From Acidobacteriota bacterium (GTDB taxonomy: Bacteria; Acidobacteriota; Blastocatellia; Pyrinomonadales; Pyrinomonadaceae), in NCBI GenBank assembly GCA_003223935.1, contig QHXQ01000038.1:1-64000 (forward strand): a stretch of 64,000 nt of DNA, read 5' to 3'. The translations under genes and the position numbers were made by a program. The notes under the pieces are model-generated. The model made no database searches. It was not told the origin of the DNA and saw only the letters and a program-made list of their open reading frames with translations. Shown piece after piece: positions 45,879 through 55,308 of the stretch; the first letter of the stretch is position 1, and each line of letters opens with the position of its first letter.

Positions 45879-47117
45879 ATGAGGAACCGCTCTGTCTTTA
45901 TTATCAAGGGGGCTAGGAAAAGGCGGATAGCAGTAAGGCCGTCGGTAAGGCTTCTGGCTATACTCGGCGGCGTGTCGGTCGGGCTACTCATTGCGGAAGT
46001 CGGCTTGCGTGTGCTCGGCTTCAGATATCTAAATCTCTATCAGGAAGACGGGGCCGTCGGTTACGCGCTCAGGCCCGGCGCGGAAGGATGGTGGCGGGAC
46101 GAAGGGGAAGCATATATTAAAATCAGCGACGACGGGTTGCGCGACCGCGAACACTCGAAGGTGAAGCCGCCCGATACGTTGCGAGTCGCCGTGCTCGGCG
46201 ACTCGTACGCGGAGGCGTTGCAGGTGCCGATGGAAGCGGCCTTCTGGGCCGTCGCGGAACAGAGGCTACAGGGTTGCGAGGCGCTTGGCGGGCGGAGAGT
46301 GGAGGTGATTAATTTCGGGGTCTCCGGTTTTTCGACGGCGCGCGAGCTGATAACTTTGCGCCGTCGCGTCTGGCAATACTCCCCGGATGTCGTCGTGCTC
46401 CTTATGACGACCGGTAATGACGTCAGAGACAATTCACAACTCCTCAGCCGCGAGTATGCTGGCCTCCCGCTACCGTATTTCGTCTATGAAAATGGCGCGT
46501 TGGTACTAGACGATTCTCTGTTAAAGAGGCGCAACGAGTCGTTGTGGTTTCGTTTGCAGGAGTCGTTTTGGGGAAATTCGCTGCACTGGCTGCGGCAGCA
46601 CGTGCGGCTGATTGGTCTCGTTGACAAGGCGCGCGCGGCCTTTCAGATTTACAAGCTCAGACGCAAAAATGTCCCGACCGGCGCGGGCGACGAACCCGGC
46701 ATAGACGCAAAGGTTTACCTCGAACCGGCAGACCCGGCTTGGGCCGACGCATGGAGCGTGACGGAAGGGCTTATGCTACTGATGCGTGATGAGGTTAAAT
46801 CACACGGGGCGAAGTTCTTGCTCGTGACTGGCAGCAACGGCATTCAGGTCTATCCCAACCCATCAAACCGCCAAGTTTTCATGCGAAACTTAGGGGCCGA
46901 CGATCTGTTCTATCCCGACCGCAGGATCAAGTCTTTAGGAGCGCGGGAGGGGATTGAAGTGCTGAATTTAGCCCCGACCCTGCAAGAGTACGCCGACCGG
47001 AACAAGGCTTTCCTTCATGGCACGGACGGGTTCGGACACTGGAACGCGCTAGGCCACCGATTGGTGGGCGACTTAATTGCCGAAAGACTCTGTGAGACAA
47101 TCGCAGCAAACAGATAG
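45879..47117 (+). CDS. Membrane-anchored SGNH/GDSL hydrolase
   Basis: This 412-residue protein has one N-terminal membrane helix (LLAILGGVSVGLLIAEVGL). Catalytic blocks are VAVLGDSYAEALQVP (nucleophile Ser, near residue 108), INFGVSGFSTARELI, LLMTTGNDVRDN, and a C-terminal Asp/His region GTDGFGHWNALGHRLVGD. Such proteins modify or de-esterify glycans at the membrane. It starts an apparent five-gene exopolysaccharide run; the next gene overlaps it by 26 bases. Confidence 0.85.
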   Translation: MRNRSVFIIKGARKRRIAVRPSVRLLAILGGVSVGLLIAEVGLRVLGFRYLNLYQEDGAVGYALRPGAEGWWRDEGEAYIKISDDGLRDREHSKVKPPDTLRVAVLGDSYAEALQVPMEAAFWAVAEQRLQGCEALGGRRVEVINFGVSGFSTARELITLRRRVWQYSPDVVVLLMTTGNDVRDNSQLLSREYAGLPLPYFVYENGALVLDDSLLKRRNESLWFRLQESFWGNSLHWLRQHVRLIGLVDKARAAFQIYKLRRKNVPTGAGDEPGIDAKVYLEPADPAWADAWSVTEGLMLLMRDEVKSHGAKFLLVTGSNGIQVYPNPSNRQVFMRNLGADDLFYPDRRIKSLGAREGIEVLNLAPTLQEYADRNKAFLHGTDGFGHWNALGHRLVGDLIAERLCETIAANR

Positions 47118-48528
47118 CCGGTCGGAGGAAGCCCCTTCGGCAGAGGGGGTCGCGGAGACCGGTGCGTGGCGTAGTCCCGCGCGTTTACTATGTGCCGCGG
47201 CGATTCTGCATCTGGCGCTGTCCGTCACCATCTACGGACTCGGACGGTATGCGCTCTTCCCCGACACGTTCGACAGTAACGGGGTCGCAGTGGCCTTCGC
47301 CTCGGACGGCGTGCGGTATCGCGCCGCCGCCGCCGCTTTGAGTGCGGCTCTCAGGGGGGGAGAGATTCGCTATTGGACCGGCGCGGATCATCCGTTTCAC
47401 GTCAAGCTTTATTCCGTCTGCTTCGCCCTCTTCGGGCCATGGTTAGGCTATAACGTCGTCGGGGCCGAGCCGCTCAATATTTTATTTTACCTCGCTAGTC
47501 TGGTCCTGATCTTCAGGCTCGGGCGGGAAGTCTTCAACCGGCGCGCGGGCCTGTTGGCCGCAGGTGCGGTCGCGCTCTGGTCGTCGTTCCTGCTCCACAC
47601 AACCCAGTTTCTAAAAGACCCGTTATTCGTGTTGGGGACGTTGGCGCTCATCCTCATCATCGTGCGCTGGCTGACGAGAACCTATTCGTGGGCGGAGGCT
47701 TTACTGACAGGGGCCGCGGGCGGACTTATAGCAACCGCGCTCTGGCTCACGCGCGCAGACATGGGGGAGATGTTGGTCGCGACCGTGCTGCTCGGCGCGG
47801 TGCTGCTTGTCGCCCGGCAGCTTTGGGAGAGGCGAGCATGGACGACAAACTCGGCCGGAATGGCGCTGCTCGTCGCGGTGACGGTGAGCGTGCCGCTGAT
47901 CATGCCGCATGCGCTTGAACTCGGCCGCTCTCCTTCCTCCGCAAGGGCGTCGGCCGAGCGGGAAGCTCTTCGTCGGGTCGCGGACGAAGAGGCCACACCC
48001 ACGACTCAGCAAGAAGCGCCGCAGACGCACCTCTGGTCAAGGGTGGCGGCGCACGTCGGGGATGTGCGGCGCAGGTTTATCGAGATGTGCCCGAACGCGG
48101 GGTCGAACATTGATGACGACGTGCAGTTTAAGGGCATGGCCGACCTCGTGCGCTACCTCCCGCGCGCCGCGGTGGTCGGTTTCTTTGCGCCGTTCCCCGA
48201 CATGTGGCTCGCTTCGGGGAAGCAGGTCGGAGCGACGGGGAGGCTGCTCGGCGGTCTGGAGAGCTTAGCCATGTACGCGGTCGAAGGCTTGGCGCTCCTC
48301 GGGCTGTGGCGAGGGCGGCGGCGGCTCTCCGTCTGGCTGCTGTTGTCAGTGGCGGCGACGGGCATGACCGCGCTCGGCCTCGTGGTGGTCAACGTCGGCA
48401 CGCTGTACCGCCTGCGCTATGTGTTCCTAATACTTTTAATCATCATCGCCGCGGAGGGGGCGGCGCATATCCGCGAGGTGCTAGCGAAGAAGGCGCGAGA
48501 GGTTAGAGAAAGAGACGTGGCGGGGTGA
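47092..48528 (+). CDS. GT-C-type membrane glycosyltransferase-like protein
   Basis: This 478-residue integral membrane protein has about ten hydrophobic helices. It resembles the GT39/ArnT (PMT-2) group: a first large loop with acidic residues (ALFPDTFDSNGVAVAFASDG), GLLAAGAVALWSSFLLHTTQ and a helical remainder. A polyprenyl-phosphate-sugar donor would be expected, but the specificity is unreadable. The GTG start at 47092 is chosen; TTG 47077 is possible. Its stop overlaps the next start by 4 bases (GTGA). Confidence 0.65.
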   Translation: MRQSQQTDSRSEEAPSAEGVAETGAWRSPARLLCAAAILHLALSVTIYGLGRYALFPDTFDSNGVAVAFASDGVRYRAAAAALSAALRGGEIRYWTGADHPFHVKLYSVCFALFGPWLGYNVVGAEPLNILFYLASLVLIFRLGREVFNRRAGLLAAGAVALWSSFLLHTTQFLKDPLFVLGTLALILIIVRWLTRTYSWAEALLTGAAGGLIATALWLTRADMGEMLVATVLLGAVLLVARQLWERRAWTTNSAGMALLVAVTVSVPLIMPHALELGRSPSSARASAEREALRRVADEEATPTTQQEAPQTHLWSRVAAHVGDVRRRFIEMCPNAGSNIDDDVQFKGMADLVRYLPRAAVVGFFAPFPDMWLASGKQVGATGRLLGGLESLAMYAVEGLALLGLWRGRRRLSVWLLLSVAATGMTALGLVVVNVGTLYRLRYVFLILLIIIAAEGAAHIREVLAKKAREVRERDVAG

Positions 48529-49898
48529 AATTCTCGATGCACGCGCAGGATTGGCCGGTATGGCATCGGTTCAGGCGCAACCTCTCGATCAGCCTGCTCG
48601 GCTCGGGTCTCTCGCTGGCGCTTAAACTTGTCCAGACCGCGCTCCTGACCAGAGTGTTGCGGCTAGACGATTTCGGGCGGGTGCTCATCGTCCTCAACCT
48701 CTTCGTCTTCCTTGAGGCGTTCGTTGGGTTGCGCGTGAGCGACGTAATGTTTCGCTTCTTCCAACCGCTCAAGGCGCAAAGGGACGCGCGCGCGCTTCAG
48801 GGGTTGCTGCTCTTGTGTCTGGGACTCAGTCTGGCTGCCGGCCTATTGATCGGCGGCGGCGCGTTCGGCTTATCGCCGTGGCTGGCGGAACGCTTCTATC
48901 ATAGCCCTGAGATCGCGCCCCTCTTTAAGATTTACGGCTGTACCGTACTCGTCTCGGCCTTCCGCGAAGTCTATGAACCAATTTTGCGGGTATATGATCG
49001 CTTCCCTTCCATCGTAGTGCCGCAGGTGGCGGGTGCGCTGACCACGCTCACGCTTCTCGCCGCCTACTTCGCAGTGGCTGACGGTTACGACCTGAGGGCC
49101 GTCGTCGCGGCATTTACAGTCGGCGCTTTAGTCCAGACCGTGCCGCCGCTCATGCTGGCGTTGCGTCTGGTGAAACCATTCTTGTCGGGGATTAAAGTGA
49201 AGGCCGCGGCGCGAAGCTTAAACAGATACCGGCCCGAGCTGCTCAGATGTCTGTTCCACAGTAACCTCTCCGGGTATCTGAAATTCGCCATCAACCCCGG
49301 TGACGTCTTCTTACTGGGTCTCTTCTCCACGCCGGCGCAAGTCGCCCTGTACGGTCTGGCCAGACAACTCACGGCCCCGCTGGCGCTGTTGCAAACCAAC
49401 GCCCAGACCGCCGTCGCGCCGGAAGTGGTTTCGCTTATAGCCACGGGGAAGTTCGCGCAGCTCAGACGACTGGTCAGTCGCTACGTCGTGTCTGCGTCCG
49501 TCCTGAGCGGCCTGGCGGTGGCAGGCGGCCTGCTGCTCGGGCGAGTATTTATCTCGTGGCTCGCCCGACCGGAATACTTAGCGGCCGCGCCAGTCTTTTA
49601 CGCGCTGCTGGTCGTCGCTGCGCTCATGCTGGTCGGCGTCGTGTTCCGCCCCCTCTCGGTTGGCTTAGACTTGCTGAGATGGTACAACCTTGGGTTGCTA
49701 TTTAGCGCCGCCGTCGTCTTTGTTTTCGTCGCCGCCGGCAAGTTGGACGCCATGGGCATGGCCTACGCACAGTTGGCCGGGGCGTTGATACTCCGGTTCC
49801 TCTGTAACGTGCCGGTGTGGGTGCGGCTGAATGCTCTGATAGTAAACCCGCAGGGGCGGACGGAGGCGACGGCGGGGGGTGCATGGCCAGAAAAGTAG
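48525..49898 (+). CDS. Wzx-like oligosaccharide flippase
   Basis: This 457-residue protein has 12-14 predicted membrane helices and the MATE/Wzx-type start (NLSISLLGSGLSLALKLVQT then ALLTRVLRLDDFGRVLI). The segment FHSNLSGYLKFAINPGDVFL and LARQLTAPLALLQTNAQTAV fits polysaccharide biosynthesis flippases. It would move lipid-linked repeat units across the membrane. It is coupled to the preceding GT-C gene by a 4-base overlap and is followed after 3 bases by the pyruvyl transferase gene. Confidence 0.88.
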   Translation: MKFSMHAQDWPVWHRFRRNLSISLLGSGLSLALKLVQTALLTRVLRLDDFGRVLIVLNLFVFLEAFVGLRVSDVMFRFFQPLKAQRDARALQGLLLLCLGLSLAAGLLIGGGAFGLSPWLAERFYHSPEIAPLFKIYGCTVLVSAFREVYEPILRVYDRFPSIVVPQVAGALTTLTLLAAYFAVADGYDLRAVVAAFTVGALVQTVPPLMLALRLVKPFLSGIKVKAAARSLNRYRPELLRCLFHSNLSGYLKFAINPGDVFLLGLFSTPAQVALYGLARQLTAPLALLQTNAQTAVAPEVVSLIATGKFAQLRRLVSRYVVSASVLSGLAVAGGLLLGRVFISWLARPEYLAAAPVFYALLVVAALMLVGVVFRPLSVGLDLLRWYNLGLLFSAAVVFVFVAAGKLDAMGMAYAQLAGALILRFLCNVPVWVRLNALIVNPQGRTEATAGGAWPEK

Positions 49899-49901
49899 CG
49901 C

Positions 49902-50984
49902 ATGCGGATTCACCACTTCTATCCGAAGACCCGCAACGTCGGCGACCACTTCGTACAGAGGGGCATCGAGCGGATGATCCGCGAGATTGTTCCCCGCGCC
50001 GCCTTCGATCTCTTCAACGTGAACAGTAGGGGCGATGACGAGATCGGCTACGGCCTGACTCGCTCGACCATCGAGCGCGCCAACAGGGAGGCGGAGCTTG
50101 TGATCGTCGGTGGCTCGAACCTCTACGAGGGCAGTTACCGCTGGCGCTGGGGCGTACACCTTGAACCGGACGCCCTCAATGATTTGCATGTGCCGCTGTT
50201 TCTCGTCGGGGTCGGCACGGGTTCGAGTTTCCTTTCCCGCCCGCACAGGCCGTCGGCGCGCGCGAAGAGCGAGATCAGGTTACTTAACGACCGCGCGGCC
50301 TTTTCCGGCACCAGAGACGTGCTCACGCGAGACTGGCTGCACAAGTTCGGCATCGTCAAAGCGGAGTTGATGGGCGACCCGGCGACTTTCATCTTCAACC
50401 ACCCGGCGCGCCTCGGCAGGGGCGGCAGGCACATTCTGATTAACACGCCGCCCGTTAGATTCTGGGCGAGCAAGAGCCGTTTCTGGCAGGTGCGCCTGCG
50501 CGGGCGCGCGATGTTCTGCGCCGCAGTCTCGCTGGCGCGGACGCTCCGCGAAAGGGGGCACGAGGTCGTGGTGGTGTGCAACGACCCGGCAGACTTGAAC
50601 CTCGCACATCGTTTGTTTGGCGAATGGTTCGCCGAAGGGATCGTCTGCCCGCGAAGCCCCGACGAGTATTTCCGGCTCCTATCCGGGTCACGCGCCGTGG
50701 TGACGGGGCGCTTACACACGGCGGTCGTGTCTTTCTCTCTGGGTATCCCTTTCGTGCTGCTTGATGCCGACCAGCGCACGCGCGGGTTCGTCGAAACTTA
50801 TCAATTGGGCGACTGGTCTGTGTCTCCTTCGCGCGGCGACTTCGAAGCATGTCTTAAGGAGCGTACCGACCGTCTGCTGAGCGATGATGCGCTGAGGCCG
50901 TGGGCACTTCTCGTTCAGAAAAGAGACCGCATGTACGAGCGCAGCATGAGCCTGCTGAGAAGCGCACTGGGCCGCATCAACTGA
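49902..50984 (+). CDS. Polysaccharide pyruvyl transferase family protein
   Basis: This 360-residue soluble protein begins MRIHHFYPKTRNVGDHFVQR, with LVIVGGSNLYEGSYRWRWG, FLVGVGTGSSF, the RDVLTRDWLHKFG region and, near the end, VVTGRLHTAVVSFSLGIPFV. These are hallmarks of CsaB/WcaK-type enzymes, which add ketal pyruvate to surface glycans. This gives the polymer a negative charge. It follows the flippase gene with a 3-base gap. Confidence 0.9.
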   Translation: MRIHHFYPKTRNVGDHFVQRGIERMIREIVPRAAFDLFNVNSRGDDEIGYGLTRSTIERANREAELVIVGGSNLYEGSYRWRWGVHLEPDALNDLHVPLFLVGVGTGSSFLSRPHRPSARAKSEIRLLNDRAAFSGTRDVLTRDWLHKFGIVKAELMGDPATFIFNHPARLGRGGRHILINTPPVRFWASKSRFWQVRLRGRAMFCAAVSLARTLRERGHEVVVVCNDPADLNLAHRLFGEWFAEGIVCPRSPDEYFRLLSGSRAVVTGRLHTAVVSFSLGIPFVLLDADQRTRGFVETYQLGDWSVSPSRGDFEACLKERTDRLLSDDALRPWALLVQKRDRMYERSMSLLRSALGRIN

Positions 50985-51053
50985 GTTGAGTTCGCTCCCG
51001 GCGCTGCCGCCGACAGGCGCGCACGAGCATACACAGAGTCCGGCGGCTGGTAG

Positions 51054-51081
51054 TTGACATTGACTCGTCGGCAGTTATTCT
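51054..51081 (+). promoter_or_regulatory. sigma70-type promoter before the GT4 gene
   Basis: TTGACA (51054-51059), a 16-base spacer and TATTCT (51076-51081) make a strong candidate promoter. A start about 51088 gives a leader of about 24 bases with an AAGGGGG ribosome site before ATG 51112. This makes the last two genes of the cluster an independent transcription unit. Confidence 0.6.
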
Positions 51082-51111
51082 TATCCCGATAGATTCAGCT
51101 TAAGGGGGAAG

Positions 51112-52383
51112 ATGACTATCGCGCCATCGCACGACCCTTACGTCGCCACGGGAAGACCACAGCCGGATGCTAAGTTAACCATCTCACGGCCAACGGGCAC
51201 CAAGCCTGTTAGAGTGATGTACGTCATCAGCGACCTGTCTATCGGCGGGGCTGAGATGATGCTCTACAAGCTGCTCGCCGAAACCGACCGTACACGCTTT
51301 GAACCAGCCGTGGTCTCATTAATGGATGGAGGGGCGCTACGCGAACGCATTGAAGCCCTCGGGATCGCAGTGCATACAGTGGGGGTCAGACCCGCGTGGC
51401 CGACGCCGCTGGATTTGTGGCGTCTCGTCCGGCTGACGCGCCGGCTCCGGCCCCGTCTGATCGTCGGCTGGATGTATCACAGTTGCCTCGCCGTGCAGCT
51501 CGCCAGTTTTTTTTCGTCTCGGCTGGCGACCGTGTTATGGAGCATCCACTATTCGATCAGTGCGCTCGCCGAGGAGAAGTGGCTCACCGGCGCAGTCATC
51601 AAGGCGTGCGCGTTTCTTTCCGGGCTGCCGGATAAGATTATTTTCGTTTCTCGCGACGGCCAGACGAAGCACAGGCCGTTGGGGTTCAGCACCGAGAACA
51701 GTTGCGTGATTCCGAACGGCATTGACGTTAACACGTTCGCGCCTTCGCCCGAGGCGTGGGCTTCGGTGCGGTCGGAACTCGGGTTGCCCAGCGGCACCCT
51801 CATCATCGGGATGATGAGCCGCTATCACCCGATGAAAGATCACGCCAACTTCCTACGGGCTGCCGCATTGGTAGCGAAAACGCACCCGGAGACACACTTC
51901 CTGCTCGTCGGGCGCGCGGTCGATAGCAGCAATCAGGAACTGCGCCGATTGATTCATGAACTGGGGCTTGCGCACCGGACGCACCTGTTGGGAGAGCGCC
52001 ACGACGTCCCGCGCCTCACTGCCGCGCTAGACATCTTCTCCCTCTCTTCCTACTGCGAGAGCTTTCCGACCGTCATCGGCGAGGCGATGGCCTGCGCCGT
52101 GCCCTGCGTCGTTACGGATGTGGGCGACGCGGCATGGATCGTGGGCGACACGGGGCGCATCGTGCCGCCACGCGACCCCGTCGCGCTGGCCCGTGCGTGG
52201 GCGGAGATGATCAAACTCGGCGCGGAAAGGCGCGCGGCGCTGGGGCGCACGGCCCTTTCGAGGGTGAGTGAACTCTTCCCCATAAAATCGGTCGTGCACC
52301 ATTACGAGACCTTGTACGAGACTGTGCTCGCCGGACGAATGCCAGAGTCCGCCGCGCCGGTCGTCGCCTATCAAAGAGATTGA
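51112..52383 (+). CDS. GT4-family glycosyltransferase
   Basis: This 423-residue retaining glycosyltransferase has the N-terminal Rossmann region VMYVISDLSIGGAEMMLYKL and, in the C-terminal half, MMSRYHPMKDHANFLRAAAL, the EX7E motif in YCESFPTVIGEAMACAVPCV and DTGRIVPPRDPVALA. It is cytoplasmic or membrane-peripheral, with a nucleotide-sugar donor. It is separated by 1 base from the following oxygenase-like gene and is driven from its own promoter. Confidence 0.92.
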   Translation: MTIAPSHDPYVATGRPQPDAKLTISRPTGTKPVRVMYVISDLSIGGAEMMLYKLLAETDRTRFEPAVVSLMDGGALRERIEALGIAVHTVGVRPAWPTPLDLWRLVRLTRRLRPRLIVGWMYHSCLAVQLASFFSSRLATVLWSIHYSISALAEEKWLTGAVIKACAFLSGLPDKIIFVSRDGQTKHRPLGFSTENSCVIPNGIDVNTFAPSPEAWASVRSELGLPSGTLIIGMMSRYHPMKDHANFLRAAALVAKTHPETHFLLVGRAVDSSNQELRRLIHELGLAHRTHLLGERHDVPRLTAALDIFSLSSYCESFPTVIGEAMACAVPCVVTDVGDAAWIVGDTGRIVPPRDPVALARAWAEMIKLGAERRAALGRTALSRVSELFPIKSVVHHYETLYETVLAGRMPESAAPVVAYQRD

Positions 52384-52384
52384 C

Positions 52385-53200
52385 ATGACTACGACCTACG
52401 GCTCGCTCACGCCTGCGACGAATATCTGTGAGTTGGCGCTCCTCGACGTTAAAGCGGAGCCATTCCCGCACGTGGCTCACGAACGCTTCATTGACCGGGA
52501 GCATTACCGGCAGTTGTGCCGGACGTTCCCAACCTGCCCCCCCGCCACCAGCCCCACAGGCTTCTCACTCTACTGGGGCGACGAGGGCTACCAACGCCTG
52601 CTCGACGAACAACCCGCGTGGCAGGCCCTGTTCGACACCTTTCACAGTCAGACGTTCATCGAATGGGGTAAGGAGCAGTTCGCGGAGGTCTGGCAGCGCG
52701 CGGGCTGTAAGCTCGATCTGTCCGAGGCGCGTTACGTCCCCTATCGCGAAGACCGCGTTGATAAGGAGCGGGCGACGCTGCGCAAAATCGAACACGACCC
52801 GCACGAGTTGTGGGTTCGTATGGACATACATCAAGGCCGCATCGGGTACTTCAGGCCCGTCCATCTTGACCACGCGCGCCGCCTCATCTCTATGCTCATA
52901 TACATGTGCGACCATACAGAGAACTGGATGGTCGGGGGCGAGTTGTTTCTGCACGGAGCCGACGCGCACATTCATCACCGAGTTCCCACGCGTATCGCGC
53001 CACGGCACAACCTGATGGTCGCCTTCCCTTGCATGAACGGCTCGCATCATTCCGTGTCGAAAATCACTGCTACTTCGGCCCCGCGCAATTACATTCAAGT
53101 GCACATCTCAAGCTCCGTGGACGTCTGGCCGCGCGAAGAGACTCCCCGGCATTGGCGTAGGGTACTCTCATCCTTAAAGCGCCGCCTCGAAGATGGCTAG
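52385..53200 (+). CDS. 2OG-Fe(II) oxygenase-like protein
   Basis: This 271-residue soluble protein matches the prolyl-4-hydroxylase-type superfamily: an N-terminal PFPHVAHERFIDREHYRQLC, the first metal ligand pair HxD in RPVHLDHARRLISMLIYM near residue 159, GGELFLHGADAHIHHRV, the distal His in MNGSHHSVSKI near 218 and a NYIQVHISSSV strand. The usual 2OG-binding Arg is not obvious in the expected place, so activity needs care. Similar proteins occur in exopolysaccharide loci, where the substrate may be a sugar or sugar-linked group. It ends the cluster. Confidence 0.7.
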   Translation: MTTTYGSLTPATNICELALLDVKAEPFPHVAHERFIDREHYRQLCRTFPTCPPATSPTGFSLYWGDEGYQRLLDEQPAWQALFDTFHSQTFIEWGKEQFAEVWQRAGCKLDLSEARYVPYREDRVDKERATLRKIEHDPHELWVRMDIHQGRIGYFRPVHLDHARRLISMLIYMCDHTENWMVGGELFLHGADAHIHHRVPTRIAPRHNLMVAFPCMNGSHHSVSKITATSAPRNYIQVHISSSVDVWPREETPRHWRRVLSSLKRRLEDG

Positions 53201-53440
53201 GGCAAATGACTTGGCCGCGGCGCGAGTGAAACGGTATGAGCGTTAAGCGTACCGCCTTCTGCGCCGGGCGGCGTGCTCGCCACTTCATTGCGGAACGTAT
53301 TGGGATCAATGCTGACTTACATACGTGAGGTGAGCAAGATAACCGACACAATGACAAATCAAGCGCACGCCAATGCGACCGCGTAGCGCAGCACGTCACC
53401 GGCTTCGTCTGAACTAACCAGCCCAGACTTCACATCACGC

Positions 53441-54076
53441 CTATTGACAACTCTGAGAGCAGATTACGGCGGCTTGCAGGTCTTGGTAGTCGGCCGGCGT
53501 GTCAATGTCAAACGCAGCTTCGGGCACAGCGATGAAGATCGCCTGCTGCGCATGTCTGGCAATGACGCGCTTCGCTCCTGCCGCCCCGCGCAAGGCCAGC
53601 AACTCGGCGAAGAGCGCGCGACTAAAGAGCGCCGGCACGCCGCGCGTCTGTTCACCGGCCGCTTCATATTCGGCAGCGACAACGAGCGGGTGCTTCGCTT
53701 GATAGGTCGCAACCAAGCGCTTGATGTCTGCGGCGTTGACGAACGGTTGATCGCAGAGCATCAGGACGGCCGCCTCTGCTTCGCCTGCCGTCGCCGCTTC
53801 GAGCGCCGTAAGGCCGCAACGAATCGAAGCACTCAAGCCCTCAGCCCATGTTTGATTGACGACGACTTGCGCGGCCAGATCGGCCACTTCAGCGTGCAAC
53901 TCACGCGCCTGCGCCCCAAGCACGACGATGACCGGCCGACACTGCGAGTCGAGCGCCACACGGACAGCACGACGGAGCAGCGTCTCGCCCTTGTAGCGCA
54001 ATAGTTGTTTCGCTTGGCCCATGCGCGTCGAAGCGCCCGCGGCCAGCACGATGATGCCGATGTGTGCCGCGCTCAC
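53441..54076 (-). CDS. mocA: Molybdenum cofactor cytidylyltransferase (MocA-like)
   Basis: This 211-residue nucleotidyltransferase converts Mo-molybdopterin to its cytosine dinucleotide form for xanthine-oxidase-type enzymes. The signature is LAAGASTRMGQAKQLLRYKG at the N-terminus, LMLCDQPFVNAADI near residue 102 and a QTRGVPALFSR region. It is the last gene of the paoABCD-like operon (4-base overlap with the XdhC-type gene), exactly where a cofactor-maturation gene is expected. Confidence 0.92.
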   Translation of the reverse strand: MSAAHIGIIVLAAGASTRMGQAKQLLRYKGETLLRRAVRVALDSQCRPVIVVLGAQARELHAEVADLAAQVVVNQTWAEGLSASIRCGLTALEAATAGEAEAAVLMLCDQPFVNAADIKRLVATYQAKHPLVVAAEYEAAGEQTRGVPALFSRALFAELLALRGAAGAKRVIARHAQQAIFIAVPEAAFDIDTPADYQDLQAAVICSQSCQ

Positions 54077-55308
54077 GATGCCCGACAGCCCATGACCGAG
54101 GCGCTTGCGCGCACGGCGGCTCGCGGCGCAAGCGGGAAATCTCTGACGACAAGCTGCGAGGCACGCTCATCATGGATCGGCGCGTTGCGCTCGCGTAGGA
54201 AACCGCCGCCGCGCGTGGCGCTCACAGCTTTGATCTCGGCGCTGATGGCGAGCGCGATCTCTGCGGGCGTCTCCGCGCCGATGTCCATGCCGATAGGACT
54301 GTGCAGACGCGCAAGCTGTGCATCTGTCAACAGGACGTTCGACGCGCGCAGTTCCGCGAGCAGCTTCGCCGTGCGTTGTTTCGGGCCGAGTAGGCCGATG
54401 TAGGGCAATGGCGATGGCAACAACGTGGCGACGAGAGCCACATCATCCAAATAATTGTGCGTCATCACGACCGCCGCCGCGTCCGTTGGCAGCGCGATGT
54501 GCGCGGCGACACTTTCAGCGCGACACAGCACGACCTCATCGGCCGCGCTGAAGCGTTCAAGCGTCGCGTTGCGCGCGCGTGTGTCCACGACCGTGACGTG
54601 CCAGCCGAGCAGACGCGCTTGCTGCACGACCGGCAGAGCGTCTTGCTCTGCGCCGAAGATGATGAGCGCGCGCGGCGGCATGAGCACGTCGAAAAAGATT
54701 TCTATCCGTAGCGCGCTCGTCTCATAAGCACGCAACATCGGCCGGCCTTCTCTGAGCGCCGTCTGTGCATCCGCACGGATGCGTGCGTCGAGGTCAGCCG
54801 CAAAGGAGCGGGCGTAGTCATTCAGCCCGTGTTCAGCGAACATGAAGCGTGCGCCGATATGGTATGTGTCGTTCTCGTGCTTCGTCGTTTCCATCTTACG
54901 GATCACGGTTGGCATGATGCCCGCCTTGCGTGCGTGCAGGCAAGCCGCGATGTATTGCAGCGCCCGCGTGCCAGTGCTGCCTTCGTGCAGGCTTTCAAGG
55001 AGAATCCGCACCACACCGTTGCAGCCGAGACCTAAGCCCCAGACGATGTCCTCGCTGCCGCGCGTGTCATATTCGATGATCTGCGCCGCTCCGGTCTGCA
55101 TCACTTGCGCCGCATGTTCCAACACATCACGCTCAAGGCAGCCGCCGCTAATTGAGCCGGCGGTGTGCCCGCGCTCAGTGATCAGCATGCGCGCGCCCGG
55201 TCGTCTGTAGGCCGAACCCTCAACTTGTACGACGGTCGCGAGCGCAGTCCGTTCGCCCCGCGCTCGTGCCGCTTCGTAAGCTTCGCAGACGGCTTGCAGT
55301 TCGTTCAT
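54073..55308 (-). CDS. paoD: XdhC/CoxI-family molybdenum-cofactor maturation factor (PaoD-like)
   Basis: This 411-residue protein inserts sulfurated molybdenum cofactor into the large subunit encoded just upstream. The N-terminal XdhC_CoxI domain has ATVVQVEGSAYRRPGARMLI and SISGGCLERDVLEHA. A middle linker follows. The C-terminal Rossmann domain starts PRALIIFGAEQDALPVVQQA and ends IGLLGPKQRTAKLLAEL. It overlaps both neighbours by 4 bases, so the operon is tightly coupled. Confidence 0.9.
   Translation of the reverse strand: MNELQAVCEAYEAARARGERTALATVVQVEGSAYRRPGARMLITERGHTAGSISGGCLERDVLEHAAQVMQTGAAQIIEYDTRGSEDIVWGLGLGCNGVVRILLESLHEGSTGTRALQYIAACLHARKAGIMPTVIRKMETTKHENDTYHIGARFMFAEHGLNDYARSFAADLDARIRADAQTALREGRPMLRAYETSALRIEIFFDVLMPPRALIIFGAEQDALPVVQQARLLGWHVTVVDTRARNATLERFSAADEVVLCRAESVAAHIALPTDAAAVVMTHNYLDDVALVATLLPSPLPYIGLLGPKQRTAKLLAELRASNVLLTDAQLARLHSPIGMDIGAETPAEIALAISAEIKAVSATRGGGFLRERNAPIHDERASQLVVRDFPLAPRAAVRASASVMGCRAS

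Noticed and set aside
45548-45991. Minus-strand 147-codon frame before the SGNH gene
   Set aside because: Overlaps the SGNH hydrolase start in antisense and has no recognisable domain.
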